A stretch of DNA of 64,000 nt. Source: Bog-756 sp035531955. Lineage in GTDB: Bacteria; Actinomycetota; Acidimicrobiia; Acidimicrobiales; RAAP-2. Where the stretch lies: assembly GCA_035531955.1 (NCBI GenBank), contig DATKRZ010000107.1, positions 47,680 through 111,679 on the forward strand, read 5' to 3'. The translations under genes were made by a program, and so were the position numbers. Every line of letters begins with the position of its first letter. The first letter of the stretch is position 1. The notes under the pieces were generated by a model. The model worked only from the letters and a program-made list of their open reading frames with translations, was not told the DNA's origin and searched no databases. This document shows, in pieces, positions 32,523 to 42,130 of this stretch.

Positions 32523-33893
32523 TCACACCCCGAGCAGGTCCTTGACCGCGGCCTCGACGGCCCGGTGGAAGGTCGGATAGGCGTAGATCATGTGCCGGAG
32601 CCGGGCCGTCGGCACCTCGGCGTGGACGGCCAGGGTCAGCAGGCCGAGCACCTCACCACCCCAGGGGCCGGCCGAGGTGGCACCGATCAGCACGCCCCGG
32701 TCGACGTCCTCCACCAGCTTGATGAAGCCCCGGTTGCCCGCCTTGTGGATCCACCCCCTGGTCGACGACGGGACCTCGGCCGTCCCCACCCGGACCTCGA
32801 GCCCCCGGTCGCGGGCGTCCCGTTCGCTCAGGCCCACCGACCCGATCTCCGGATCGGTGAAGGTGACCCGCGGGACGGCCCGGTAGTCGGCCGCCACCAC
32901 CGGGTTCCCCATGATGTCGTTGACGACGATGTCCGCCTGGTACATGGAGACATGGGTGAACGCACCTTTGCCGGTCACGTCGCCGATGGCCCACACCCGC
33001 TCCACCCCCGGGACCCTCATCCGGTCGTCGACGGGGAGGGACCGGGCGGACTCGTCGACACCGATGGATGCCGCATTGAGCCGGGCCAGATCGGCCCTCC
33101 GCCCGGTGGCCACCAACAGCTGGTCCACCACCAGTTGATCGCCGCCGGCCGGCACCACCGAGAACCGCTCGCCGTCGTGGGCGACCGACTCGACGGTCAC
33201 ACCGGTCCGGACATCGATGCCCTCCGACGCGAAGACCTCGGCCAGCAGCGCCCCCGACTCGGGCTCCTCGGGGCCGACCAGGCAGGGACCGCCTTCGAGG
33301 ACGGTGACCCTCGACCCGAACCGGCTGAACACCTGGGCCAACTCGACGCCGATGGCCCCGCCCCCGAGCACGCCGAGCGACGGCGGGACCTCCTCGGCCT
33401 CGATTGCCTCCCGGTTCGTCCAGTACGGGCTGCCGGACAGCCCGGGCACCGGGGGCACCCAGGCGCGGGTCCCGGTGTTGATGACCAGGGCCCGGGCCGC
33501 CTCGACCGTCCGGTCGCCGACAACCACCCGACCGGGCCCGTCGAGCCGGGCCCATCCCCGGATGAACCGGCCCCCCTTGTCCTCGAAGCGCCCGACCGCG
33601 GCGGCGTCGTCCCAGGAGTCGGTGGCCTCCTCCCGGATGCGCCTGGCCACCGGCGCCCAGTCCGGTCCGACGGTGGCGCCTCCGGCCATGCCGGGCACCC
33701 GCCGCGCCTCGGCCAGCAGGTCGGCGGCCCGGATCATCATCTTGGAGGGGACGCAGCCCCAGTAGGGGCACTCTCCCCCCACCAGCCCCCCGTCGATCCC
33801 CACCACGTCGAGCCCGGCCACGGCCAGGCGCTCGGCGGCATCCTCACCGCCCGGCCCCATTCCCACCACGACCACTTCGGCTCGCTCGGTCAT
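32523..33893 (-). CDS. pyridine nucleotide-disulfide oxidoreductase (Lpd/mercuric-reductase-like)
   Basis: A 456 aa FAD-dependent class I disulfide oxidoreductase. FAD is bound by VVVGMGPGGEDAAERL, the redox-active pair is GGECPYWGCVPSK (Cys39 and Cys44 approximately), NAD(P) by LGGGAIGVELAQVFSRFG, and the C-terminal dimer domain ends with YAYPTFHRAVE. Close relatives are called NAD(P)/FAD-dependent oxidoreductases; the expected His-Glu pair is altered to TFHRAVE, so lipoamide or thiol specificity is uncertain. GAGGAGCTGGG precedes ATG 33893. It stands after rlmB on the same strand, 125 bp away, and ends 57 bp from egtD tail to tail; a link to ergothioneine redox is only speculation. Confidence 0.88.
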   Translation of the reverse strand: MTERAEVVVVGMGPGGEDAAERLAVAGLDVVGIDGGLVGGECPYWGCVPSKMMIRAADLLAEARRVPGMAGGATVGPDWAPVARRIREEATDSWDDAAAVGRFEDKGGRFIRGWARLDGPGRVVVGDRTVEAARALVINTGTRAWVPPVPGLSGSPYWTNREAIEAEEVPPSLGVLGGGAIGVELAQVFSRFGSRVTVLEGGPCLVGPEEPESGALLAEVFASEGIDVRTGVTVESVAHDGERFSVVPAGGDQLVVDQLLVATGRRADLARLNAASIGVDESARSLPVDDRMRVPGVERVWAIGDVTGKGAFTHVSMYQADIVVNDIMGNPVVAADYRAVPRVTFTDPEIGSVGLSERDARDRGLEVRVGTAEVPSSTRGWIHKAGNRGFIKLVEDVDRGVLIGATSAGPWGGEVLGLLTLAVHAEVPTARLRHMIYAYPTFHRAVEAAVKDLLGV

Positions 33894-34017
33894 CCCAGCT
33901 CCTCTCGATCGGACGGGCCCCTCATCGGACCGGATCGGCGCGGACCGCGGAGCGGGTCGGGGCAGCCGGTCGTGGCCCGTGGTGGCCACGAGGGCCTCCG
34001 GCGGTGCGGCGGAGTTC

Positions 34018-34965
34018 TCATTTCGCCCGCTGTCGGGCGACGTCGAAGCAGGCGATGGCCCCGGCCGTGGACACGTTCAGGGAGGAAAGCGATCCGTGCT
34101 GGGGGATGGATGCCAATGCGTCACAGCGCTTCCGGGTCAGGGCGGCCAGTCCGGCGCCCTCGGACCCGAGCACCAGGGCCACCGGCTGATCGCCGAGGGC
34201 GAGGTCGTAGAGGGCGAGGCCGGCCCCTCCCGCCAGGCCGACGGTCCACACCCCCGCCTCGGAGAGCTGTCGGAGGGCGGCGGGCACCCCGGCCACCAGG
34301 GCCATGGGCAGGTACTCGATGGCCCCGGCCGCCGCCTTGGCGGCGGTGGGCGACAGATGGGCCGACCGGTGCCGGGGGAGGACGATCCCGGTCACGCCCG
34401 CGCACTCCGCGCTCCTCAACAGCGCCCCCAGGTTGTGGGGATCGGTGATGCCGTCGAGGACCAGCAGGAACGGCACCCGTCCCCGGTGGGACGACCCGCA
34501 CAGCGACTCGAGCGGCGTCTCCTCGACGGGTCGGGCCAGGGCCACCACGCCCTGGGCGGCGTCGGTCCGGGCCACCGAGTCGAGGCGGCGGCGGGAGACG
34601 TACTCGATCCGTACCCGACGCCTGGCCGCCAGCTTCTCGATCTCGTCGAGGACGGCCGCCGCGTCCATTCCCTCGGACATCAGCAGCGACCTGACCGGCC
34701 GCCGATCGGCACGCAGCAGCTCACGCACCGATTGGCGCCCCTCGACCTGATCGCCCCCCAGGCCCTGGGCCGACGGCACCCCACGGGCCCGGGCTCCGCC
34801 ACCCGACCGGCCGGGCCGGCCTCCGGACCCGGTGGAGGACCGGGTCCGGCTCCCGCCCCTCCCGGTGGCCGCGCCCTTCGTCGATCCGTGACGCCGGGGA
34901 CCGCCCCGGGGGGCGCCGCGTCCGCCCGCCGCGCCACCCCCTCCCCCACCACCCACCGGGCTCAT
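34018..34965 (-). CDS. rlmB: 23S rRNA (guanosine-2'-O-)-methyltransferase RlmB
   Basis: A 315 aa SPOUT-class methyltransferase (TrmH/RlmB). A basic, Gly-rich low-complexity N-terminus (about 65 residues) precedes the substrate-binding domain (VEGRQSVRELLRA). Three SPOUT motifs follow: LDGITDPHNLGALLRSAE, LVLGSEGAGL and IPQHGSLSSLNVSTAGAI. It methylates G2251 of 23S rRNA (E. coli numbering). The ATG at 34965 overlaps the ispF stop (ATGA). In mycobacteria cysS lies between ispF and rlmB; it is absent here. Confidence 0.93.
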   Translation of the reverse strand: MSPVGGGGGGGAAGGRGAPRGGPRRHGSTKGAATGRGGSRTRSSTGSGGRPGRSGGGARARGVPSAQGLGGDQVEGRQSVRELLRADRRPVRSLLMSEGMDAAAVLDEIEKLAARRRVRIEYVSRRRLDSVARTDAAQGVVALARPVEETPLESLCGSSHRGRVPFLLVLDGITDPHNLGALLRSAECAGVTGIVLPRHRSAHLSPTAAKAAAGAIEYLPMALVAGVPAALRQLSEAGVWTVGLAGGAGLALYDLALGDQPVALVLGSEGAGLAALTRKRCDALASIPQHGSLSSLNVSTAGAIACFDVARQRAK

Positions 34966-35489
34966 CGCCCCGCTTCCGCCCGCCGGGTGTCGGGGGACGG
35001 CGCCATGAGCACCACCGCGCTGCAGGCGATCCCCTCGGCCCGGCCGAGGGCACCGAGCCCTTCGGCCCGGGTGGCCTTCACGTTGACCGGGGCGCCGAGC
35101 ACTGCGGCCAGCCGCTCGGACATCTGGTCGACGAAGGGAGCCAGCCGGGGCCGTTCGGCCACCACCGTGCAGTCGGCATTGAGCGCAACCCACCCCGACC
35201 ACCGGGCCAGTTCGACCATCCGGGCCAGGATCTCCAGGCTGTCCGCGGCGCTCCAACGGGGATCGGTGTCCGGGGCGTGCCGGCCGAGGTCGCCGAGACC
35301 TGCCCCCCCGAGCACCGCATCGGCGACGGCGTGGGCCACGGCATCGGCGTCGCTGTGCCCCTCGAGGCCCTGTGCCCCCTCCCCGGTGATGGCCACCCCG
35401 CCGAGGACGAGCGGTCGGCCCGGACGCTCGGAGAACCGGTGCACGTCGAGGCCCTGCCCGATCCGCAGGGCCGGCTGCACACCGCTCAC
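34962..35489 (-). CDS. ispF: 2-C-methyl-D-erythritol 2,4-cyclodiphosphate synthase
   Basis: A 175 aa enzyme of the non-mevalonate (MEP) isoprenoid pathway. It cyclises CDP-ME 2-phosphate with loss of CMP. Seen are the zinc ligands in GLDVHRF and GHSDADAVAHAVADA, GDLGRHAPDTDPRW and VKATRAEGLGALGRAEGIAC. The GTG start at 35489 overlaps the ispD stop (GTGA). ispD and ispF are often fused or adjacent. A short C-terminal extension (SPDTRRAEAGR) follows the normal end. Confidence 0.95.
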   Translation of the reverse strand: MSGVQPALRIGQGLDVHRFSERPGRPLVLGGVAITGEGAQGLEGHSDADAVAHAVADAVLGGAGLGDLGRHAPDTDPRWSAADSLEILARMVELARWSGWVALNADCTVVAERPRLAPFVDQMSERLAAVLGAPVNVKATRAEGLGALGRAEGIACSAVVLMAPSPDTRRAEAGR

Positions 35490-36148
35490 CGGGCCGCCGC
35501 GCCGATCAGGGCCTCGGCCACCTCCAGGTCCTCGGGCCGGGTGAGCTTCACGTTGCGGGGATCACCGCTCACCGTGCACACCGCCGCGCCCAGGCGCTCC
35601 AGCAGGGCGGCGTCGTCGGTCGCCTCGCCGGCGGTGCGGTGGGCGGCGCGCAGGGTCGAGGCCACGAAGGCCTGGGGGGTCTGCACGGCCACCAGGCCGT
35701 CCCGGTCGACGGTGGAGCGGACCCGCCCGCCCGACGCCCGTTTCAGCGTGTCGGCCACCGGGAGGACCGGGACGGCCCCCTCGGCCCCGCCCGCCCGCAC
35801 CGCTTCGACCACCGCCACGAACATCGGGACACCGGCCAGGGGGCGGGCGGCGTCGTGGACCACGATGATCGCCGCCTCGTCGGGCACCGCGGCCAGGCCG
35901 GCCCTCACCGACTCTGCCCGTGAGAGGCCCCCGGCCACCACCACGTCGGCCCCCATCGTTGGGGTCCCCGGGCTGCACCCGGGCTCACCGGAGGCCGGGC
36001 CACCGGGCACCACCAGGACCACGCCGTCGGAGACCGACCGGGCCGCATCCACCGACCAGGCCGCCACCGGCCGGCCGGCGAGCTGGAGGAACTGCTTGGG
36101 CCCACCGAACCGGCGGCCGGACCCACCCGCCACCACGATGGCCCACAC
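35486..36148 (-). CDS. ispD: 2-C-methyl-D-erythritol 4-phosphate cytidylyltransferase
   Basis: A 220 aa nucleotidyltransferase of the MEP pathway that makes CDP-methylerythritol from CTP and MEP. It has the CTP loop VVAGGSGRRFGGPKQFL, GGLSRAESVRAGL, VHDAARPL and VQTPQAF, and ends RPEDLEVAEALI. The GTG at 36148 is the start. It lies 14 bp downstream of carD, in the order carD-ispD-ispF-rlmB that is conserved in actinobacteria. Confidence 0.95.
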   Translation of the reverse strand: MWAIVVAGGSGRRFGGPKQFLQLAGRPVAAWSVDAARSVSDGVVLVVPGGPASGEPGCSPGTPTMGADVVVAGGLSRAESVRAGLAAVPDEAAIIVVHDAARPLAGVPMFVAVVEAVRAGGAEGAVPVLPVADTLKRASGGRVRSTVDRDGLVAVQTPQAFVASTLRAAHRTAGEATDDAALLERLGAAVCTVSGDPRNVKLTRPEDLEVAEALIGAAAR

Positions 36149-36162
36149 AGGCCCCGCTCGGC

Positions 36163-36639
36163 TCAGGGCAGCGCCTCGTTGAGCCGAACCTCGGCGGTCT
36201 CCTCGTCCACGCCCAGAGCGAAGGTCAACTCTGACACCAGGATCTGGCGGGCCCGCTGCAGCATTCGCTTCTCGCCCGCCGAGAGACCCTTGTCCTTGTC
36301 CCGGATGGAGAGGTTCCGCACCACCTCGGCGACCTGGTAGATGTCCCCGGAGCGCAGCTTCTCGGAATGGTTCTTGTACCGGCGCGACCAGTTGGTCGGC
36401 ATGCGGGCTTCCTTCTTCCGGAGCACGGCGAAGACCTCCTCCACCTCCTCGTCGTTGATCACCTCCCGCAGGCCGACACCGTCGGTGTTGTCGGCGGGGA
36501 CCATCAAGGTGAGATCCCCGTAGGCCAGCCGGAGCACCAGGTACTCCTGCTTCTTGCCGAATGCCTCTTTGGTCTCGCGTCGTTCTACTACTGCCGCGCC
36601 GTGGTGCGGATAGACGACCTTGTCACCGATGTCGAACAC
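36163..36639 (-). CDS. carD: CarD-type RNA polymerase-binding transcription factor
   Basis: A 158 aa CarD/CdnL protein. The N-terminal Tudor-like RNA polymerase-interaction domain reads MFDIGDKVVYPHHGAAVVE, and the C-terminal DNA-binding helices contain the conserved tryptophan in PTNWSRRYKNHSEKL and a leucine-rich end. It stabilises open complexes at rRNA and many other promoters. The GTG start at 36639 has AGGAGG 6 bases upstream, the best ribosome site in this part of the window. ispD follows closely. Confidence 0.95.
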   Translation of the reverse strand: MFDIGDKVVYPHHGAAVVERRETKEAFGKKQEYLVLRLAYGDLTLMVPADNTDGVGLREVINDEEVEEVFAVLRKKEARMPTNWSRRYKNHSEKLRSGDIYQVAEVVRNLSIRDKDKGLSAGEKRMLQRARQILVSELTFALGVDEETAEVRLNEALP

Positions 36640-36759
36640 CGTTCCTCCTGGCGTTGCGTGCCGGTCCCGGGCTGGGCTGGGCTACATCGGGGCCGCGTGG
36701 GGAAAGCATGCAATGGTACACGGTGCCAGCGCCGCCCCGACCGGCGGCCGGGGCACCGG

Positions 36760-37851
36760 CTACTGGTAGCGCTCGAAGATGCTCGCCTCGGCCAGGCGGG
36801 CCAGTCCGTCCTTGACCGAGTGGGCCCGGGTCTGCCCGACCCCCTCGACCTGCTCCAACTCGCCCAGACTCGCCCGCATGATCTGTTGCAGGTTGACGAA
36901 ACGGTCCACGATCCGCTCGATGATCACGTCGGAGAACCGTGGCAGGCGGTACAGCAGCCGGTACCCCCGGGGCTCCACGCCGGACTCGGTGTGGTCGAAC
37001 GAGCCCGGAAGCCCGAGCGTCTCCGCCACCCGGTTGGCATCCTGCAACTCGTCGGCGGCCAGCAGGGCGAGCTGGTCCACGACCTGGTTCACCACGGACA
37101 GGCGGTGGGCGCCCTTGCTCGGGAGGCGCCCGCAGTAGTCGCGCACCACCAGGTGCAGGGCACGGGCCACCCCGTCGACCAGCTCGGCCGACTGCAGGCC
37201 CACCAGCCGGCCGTCCTCTCCCAGCTCGACCAGATAGCCGTCCACCTCCTCGGCGATGCGCAGGACCATTTCGGCCGCCTGGACCACGCCGACCACGTCG
37301 CCCACCGACACGGTGTCCTCGACCTCCAGTACGGAGAGGCCGCTCAGGGCCACGTCGAACCGGTTCCGGAACCGCTGCATCGTGGCCAGGGCCTGGTCGG
37401 TGCGACCGTGGAGCCAGCCAATCGGCTGCACGGTGTGCTTGAGGTCATTGCGGTAGACGGCGATCACCGACATCGCCGCCGAGACCGACAGCACCGGCAC
37501 GTCGAGCGACCGGGCCACCCGTTCGGCCGTGCGATGCCGGGTGCCCGTCTCGGATGTGGGGATGGACGCCTTGGGCATCAGGTGGACGTTGGCCCGGGCG
37601 ATACGCGAGGCGTCCGCCGCCAGGATGATGGCGCCGTCCATCTTGGCCAGCTCGGACAGGCGCTGGGGACTGAATTCGGCGTCCAGCAGGAACCCGCCCG
37701 AACAGATGGAGAGGACGCCCGGGCCATCCCCCACCACCACCAGGCCGCCGCGCTTGGCCCGCAGGATGCGGTCCAGGCCGTCCCGCAGAGGCTGCCCGGG
37801 CGCCGCCATGGCCAGGGCCTCACTGAGCGGCGAGGTCTGGCGTGTGTTCAC
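36760..37851 (-). CDS. disA: DNA integrity scanning protein / diadenylate cyclase DisA
   Basis: A 363 aa protein that makes cyclic di-AMP and stops at branched DNA. The DAC domain holds LAKMDGAIILAADASRI (DGA motif) and SETGTRHRTAERVARS (RHR motif), near residues 80-135. A linker and a C-terminal HhH domain (ELEQVEGVGQTRAHSVKDGL) bind DNA. The GTG start at 37851 gives the family length; the frame runs on upstream into radA. Its position after radA is the usual one; in Bacillus, RadA modulates DisA. Confidence 0.95.
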   Translation of the reverse strand: MNTRQTSPLSEALAMAAPGQPLRDGLDRILRAKRGGLVVVGDGPGVLSICSGGFLLDAEFSPQRLSELAKMDGAIILAADASRIARANVHLMPKASIPTSETGTRHRTAERVARSLDVPVLSVSAAMSVIAVYRNDLKHTVQPIGWLHGRTDQALATMQRFRNRFDVALSGLSVLEVEDTVSVGDVVGVVQAAEMVLRIAEEVDGYLVELGEDGRLVGLQSAELVDGVARALHLVVRDYCGRLPSKGAHRLSVVNQVVDQLALLAADELQDANRVAETLGLPGSFDHTESGVEPRGYRLLYRLPRFSDVIIERIVDRFVNLQQIMRASLGELEQVEGVGQTRAHSVKDGLARLAEASIFERYQ

Positions 37852-37946
37852 AGGGGAATGGTAGCTGGCAGCCGTCGCCCGACCCTTCCCGGGAGGTGCG
37901 CTCCCTCGGCGCCATGTCCCACCCGCGGCGCTGCGGACAGGCGGGG

Positions 37947-39332
37947 TCATCCCGTCGACGCGCACCCGAACCGTGTCACCGCCTCGGCCACCGTCTCCAC
38001 CCGGATCAGCTCCATCCCGGCCGGGCCGTCTGGTGACGAAGCCGGCACCGCCACCCGGTCGAAGCCCAGCCGGGCCGACTCCTCGAGGCGCCGGGGCAGG
38101 TTGGTGACCTGGCGGATCTCGCCGGACAGCCCCACCTCCCCGACCGCGGCCAGGTCGGCGGGAAGGGCGACACCGGTGGCCGACGAGGCCACGGCCAGGG
38201 CCACGGCCAGGTCGGCGGCCGGCTCGGTGACCCGGATCCCCCCGGCGACCGAGGCGAACACGTCCATCGAGAGCACCGGCAGGCCGGCGTGCCGGACCAG
38301 GACGGCCAGGGTCATCACCAGACGCCCGGAGTCCAGTCCCACCACCGACCGCTTCGGCTGCGCCTGACCCATCGGGGTCACCAGGGCCTGCAGCTCGACC
38401 ACCAGGGTGCGCCGCCCCTGCACGGCGGGGAGCACGACACCGCCGGGCACCCCGGTCAGCCGGTCCCCCAGCAGCAGGCGCCCGGGATCGTCGACCCGGT
38501 TGAGGCCCTGGTCACCCATCTCGAAGAGTCCCAGCTCGCCGGTGGGTCCGAACCGATGCTTCACCGCCTGGAGGAGGCGCAGGGCATGGTGGCGGTCGCC
38601 CTCGAAGCTCAAGACAGTGTCCACCATGTGCTCGAGGGCCCGGGGGCCGGCCAGCGACCCGTCCTTGGTCACGTGGCCGACCAGCACCATCGCCACCTGT
38701 TGGGCCTTGGCCAGGCCGACCAGCTGGTCGGCGCACTCGCGCACCTGGGTCACACTGCCCGGAACGCCGGTGGTTCGCCGTTCGCCGGGGACAGGGGGCC
38801 CGACGGACACCGCCTGGATGGAGTCGATGACCACCAGGTCGGGCTCGGACGCGGCCACCGCCGCGGTCACCGCCCCGACGTCGGTGGCCGGGAGGATCAG
38901 CAGTCCCGGTGGGATCGGGCCCAGGCGCTCGGCCCGCAGCCGTACCTGGTGGGCCGACTCCTCCGCCGACACCAGCAGCACCTGGTGCCCACCGGCGGCC
39001 CGGGCGGCCAGCACCTGCAGGAGGAGGGTGGACTTGCCGATCCCCGGCTCGCCGCCGACCAGGGTGACCGAGCCGGGCACCAGCCCGCCGGACAGGACCC
39101 GGTCGAACTCGACGACCCCGGTAGGGACGGCCACCGCCTCGGACACGTCCACCGAGGCCAGCGGCGCCGGTACCAGCGAGAGGTCGAGGGCGTCCACCGC
39201 CCGGACCAGCGGTCCGAGCTGGGACTCCTCCACCAGGGTGTTCCACTCCCCGCAGGTCGGGCAGCGGCCCGCCCACCGGGCGGTGGTGGATCCACAGTCG
39301 ATGCAGCGGTGGCGCTTCGCGGTCCTGGCCAT
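37947..39332 (-). CDS. radA: DNA repair protein RadA
   Basis: A 461 aa RecA-related ATPase that drives branch migration. It has an N-terminal zinc finger (CIDCGSTTARWAGRCPTCGEW), shown here as CxxC...CxxC at residues 10-27, Walker A GGEPGIGKSTLL near 93, Walker B LVVIDS, the RadA motif KHRFG (usually KNRFG) and a Lon-protease-like C-terminal domain with GEVGLSGEIRQV. The ATG at 39332 is clear. disA follows on the same strand after 95 bp. Confidence 0.95.
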   Translation of the reverse strand: MARTAKRHRCIDCGSTTARWAGRCPTCGEWNTLVEESQLGPLVRAVDALDLSLVPAPLASVDVSEAVAVPTGVVEFDRVLSGGLVPGSVTLVGGEPGIGKSTLLLQVLAARAAGGHQVLLVSAEESAHQVRLRAERLGPIPPGLLILPATDVGAVTAAVAASEPDLVVIDSIQAVSVGPPVPGERRTTGVPGSVTQVRECADQLVGLAKAQQVAMVLVGHVTKDGSLAGPRALEHMVDTVLSFEGDRHHALRLLQAVKHRFGPTGELGLFEMGDQGLNRVDDPGRLLLGDRLTGVPGGVVLPAVQGRRTLVVELQALVTPMGQAQPKRSVVGLDSGRLVMTLAVLVRHAGLPVLSMDVFASVAGGIRVTEPAADLAVALAVASSATGVALPADLAAVGEVGLSGEIRQVTNLPRRLEESARLGFDRVAVPASSPDGPAGMELIRVETVAEAVTRFGCASTG

Positions 39333-39445
39333 CCCCCGATGGTAGGGAGCGGGTGTGCCGGTCGGGGTGACCGCCAGTCGATCGACGCCCTCAGCCGGCG
39401 GGGATGGCGGAGGCCGCCGGTACCGGCCGGGCCGGTGGGTCGCGG

Positions 39446-42001
39446 TCAGTCAGCCGACGAGTCGGCGCCGGCCAGCTCCACCGGGGGCGGTTCGATCCCC
39501 TCGATGGCGGTGAAGGTCAGCTGCTGTTCGCCGGCGACCAACGGGGGGGCCCCCTTGACGTCGTAGGCGGCGGCCGCCTCGGGCGTGATGGTCTCGACGT
39601 CGACGATGATGGTCTCCCCGACCCGGAATTCCTTCCACAGGATCCGCTCCGACAACGGGTCCTCGATCATCTGCTGGATGGCCCGGCGCAGCGGCCGCGC
39701 CCCCAGCTGAGGGTCGTAGCCCTTGTCGGCCAGCAGCTGCTTGGCCGGAGGGGTGAGCACCAGGCTCAGGCCCTGGAGCTCGAGCTGGATGGAGACCCGC
39801 TGGATCATGAGGTCCACGATCTCGACCACCTCGACCTTGGACAGCTCGTGGAAGACGACGACCTCGTCGATCCGGTTGAGGAACTCGGGCCGGAAGTGGG
39901 CCTTCAGCGCCTCGTTGACCTTGGCCTTCATCCGCTCGTAGGTGATCGCCTCGGAGGTCTTGGCGAACCCGACCGTCGACTTGCGGAGATCGGCGGTGCC
40001 CAGGTTGGAGGTCATGATCAGCACGGTGTTCTTGAAGTCGACCGACCGGCCCTGGGCATCGGTGAGCCGGCCGTCCTCCAGGATCTGGAGCAGGGTGTTG
40101 AACACATCGGCGTGCGCCTTCTCGACCTCGTCGAACAGGACCACGGAGAACGGCTTGCGCCTCACCGCCTCGGTGAGCTGCCCGCCCTCCTCGTAGCCGA
40201 CGTACCCGGGAGGTGAGCCGACCAGGCGGCTGACCGTGTGCTTCTCCATGTACTCGGACATGTCGAGCTGGATCAGGGCGTCCTCGTCATCGAAGAGGAA
40301 CTCGGCGAGCGTCTTGGCCAGTTCGGTCTTGCCGACCCCGGTCGGCCCCAAAAAGATGAACGAGCCGCTCGGCCGCTTGGGGTCCTTCAACCCGGCGCGG
40401 GTGCGGCGGATCGAACGGGCCAGCGCGGCGATGGCCGGCTCCTGGCCGATCACCCGCTTGTGCAGCTCGTCCTCCATGCGGAGCAGCTTGGCCGTCTCCT
40501 CCTCGGTGAGGCGGTAGACGGGGATCCCCGTCCAATTGGCCAGCACCTCGGCGATCACCTCTTCGTCGACCACGTCGAACAGGTCCACCCCCTCGGCGCG
40601 CCACTCGGCCTCCATGGCCTCCTTGCTGTCGAGGCGGTCCTTCTCCTGCTCGGCGAGCTTCTTCGCCTGGTCGAAGGCCTGCTTCTCGATGGCCGCCTCC
40701 TTGTCGGCCCGGAGGCGGATGATGTCCTCTTCGAGCTTCTTGTAGGCAGGGGGCGTGGTCATCCGCCGGATGCGCAGGCGGCTGCCGGCCTCGTCGATCA
40801 GGTCGATGGCCTTGTCCGGCAGGTAGCGGTCGGCCAGGTAGCGGTCGGCCAGGTTGGCCGCGGCCACCAGGGCCTGGTCGGTGATGGTCACCGCGTGGTG
40901 GGACTCGTAGCGGTCGCGCAGGCCCTTCAGGATCTCGATGGTGAGGGCCACGTTGGGCTGCTCCACCTTGATCGGCTGGAAACGGCGCTCCAGGGCGGCG
41001 TCCTTCTCCAGGTGCTTGCGGTACTCGTCGATGGTGGTGGCCCCGATGGTCTGCAGCTCGCCCCTGGCCAGCATCGGCTTCAGTATGGAGGCCGCGTCGA
41101 TGGCCCCCTCGGCGGCACCGGCCCCGACCAGGGTGTGGAGCTCGTCGATGAACAGGACGATGTCGCCCCGGGTGCGGATCTCCTTCAGCACCTTCTTCAG
41201 GCGCTCCTCGAAGTCGCCCCGGTAGCGGCTGCCGGCCACCAGCGCGCCGAGGTCGAGGGTGTAGAGCTGCTTGCCGGTCAGGGTCTCGGGGACGTCATCG
41301 GCCACGATCCTCTGGGCCAGGCCCTCGACGATGGCGGTCTTCCCCACACCGGGCTCCCCGATGAGCACCGGGTTGTTCTTCGTGCGGCGCGACAGCACCT
41401 GCATGACCCGCTCGATCTCTTTCTCCCGCCCGATGACCGGATCCAACTTGTGGTCCCTGGCCAGGGCGGTGAGGTTCCGGCCGAACTGGTCGAGGACCGG
41501 CGAGCCGGTGGGCGCGTCGGACGACTGCGAGCCCGGCGCCCCGGCGCCGACCGACTCCTTGCCCTGATACCCCGAGAGCAGTTGGATGACCTGCTGGCGC
41601 ACGCGGGGCAGGTCGGCGCCCAGGCTCTGGAGCACCTGGGCCGCCACCCCCTCGCCCTCGCGGACGAGCCCGAGGAGCATGTGCTCGGTTCCGATGTAGC
41701 TGTGGCCGAGCTGGAGCGCCTCACGCAGCGAGAGCTCGAGGACCTTCTTCGCCCGGGGGGTGAAGGGGGGGGAACCGGTCGGGGCCGTCCCCGCCAGCCC
41801 GATCGTCTCTTCGACCTTCTCCCGGACCGCCTCGAGGGAGACGCCGAGGGACTCGAGCGCCTTGGCCGCCACCCCCTCGCCCTCGTGGATCAGGCCCAGG
41901 AGGATGTGCTCGGTGCCGATGAAGCTGTGATTGAGGAGGCGCGCCTCCTCTTGAGCGAGCACGAGAACTCGACGAGCCCGGTCTGTGAACCTTTCGAACA
42001 C
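39446..42001 (-). CDS. clpC: ATP-dependent Clp protease ATPase subunit ClpC
   Basis: An 851 aa Hsp100 unfoldase that feeds substrates to ClpP. Domains: two Clp_N repeats (FTDRARRVLVLAQEEAR; FTPRAKKVLELSLREA) to about residue 145, a linker, AAA-1 with GEPGVGKT and VLFIDELHTL, a UVR-type middle domain, AAA-2 with LGPTGVGKTELA and the C-terminal D2-small domain. The GTG start at 42001 (VFERFTDRARR) follows GGAGGCGGTGG. lysS and lsr2, which sit upstream in mycobacteria, are absent; the divergent neighbour is a polyprenyl synthase. ClpC is normally essential in actinobacteria. Confidence 0.96.
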   Translation of the reverse strand: MFERFTDRARRVLVLAQEEARLLNHSFIGTEHILLGLIHEGEGVAAKALESLGVSLEAVREKVEETIGLAGTAPTGSPPFTPRAKKVLELSLREALQLGHSYIGTEHMLLGLVREGEGVAAQVLQSLGADLPRVRQQVIQLLSGYQGKESVGAGAPGSQSSDAPTGSPVLDQFGRNLTALARDHKLDPVIGREKEIERVMQVLSRRTKNNPVLIGEPGVGKTAIVEGLAQRIVADDVPETLTGKQLYTLDLGALVAGSRYRGDFEERLKKVLKEIRTRGDIVLFIDELHTLVGAGAAEGAIDAASILKPMLARGELQTIGATTIDEYRKHLEKDAALERRFQPIKVEQPNVALTIEILKGLRDRYESHHAVTITDQALVAAANLADRYLADRYLPDKAIDLIDEAGSRLRIRRMTTPPAYKKLEEDIIRLRADKEAAIEKQAFDQAKKLAEQEKDRLDSKEAMEAEWRAEGVDLFDVVDEEVIAEVLANWTGIPVYRLTEEETAKLLRMEDELHKRVIGQEPAIAALARSIRRTRAGLKDPKRPSGSFIFLGPTGVGKTELAKTLAEFLFDDEDALIQLDMSEYMEKHTVSRLVGSPPGYVGYEEGGQLTEAVRRKPFSVVLFDEVEKAHADVFNTLLQILEDGRLTDAQGRSVDFKNTVLIMTSNLGTADLRKSTVGFAKTSEAITYERMKAKVNEALKAHFRPEFLNRIDEVVVFHELSKVEVVEIVDLMIQRVSIQLELQGLSLVLTPPAKQLLADKGYDPQLGARPLRRAIQQMIEDPLSERILWKEFRVGETIIVDVETITPEAAAAYDVKGAPPLVAGEQQLTFTAIEGIEPPPVELAGADSSAD

Positions 42002-42130
42002 TCCACCGCCTCCATCCGCGGTCAACAACTGAAGCGAAGTCTACAGGTGCCGGTGGGGCCCGCACCCGCACTCCTGCCATTTGGATCGCTTTTCCCAGTC
42101 ATCGGCATCCTGGCCTATCGTCTGTAGGAA

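Noticed and set aside
40800..40860. Apparent 15-bp duplication in clpC (ADRYLADRYL)
   Set aside because: ClpC proteins normally read ADRYISDRFLPDK here, so the repeat is natural sequence convergence and not an insertion.
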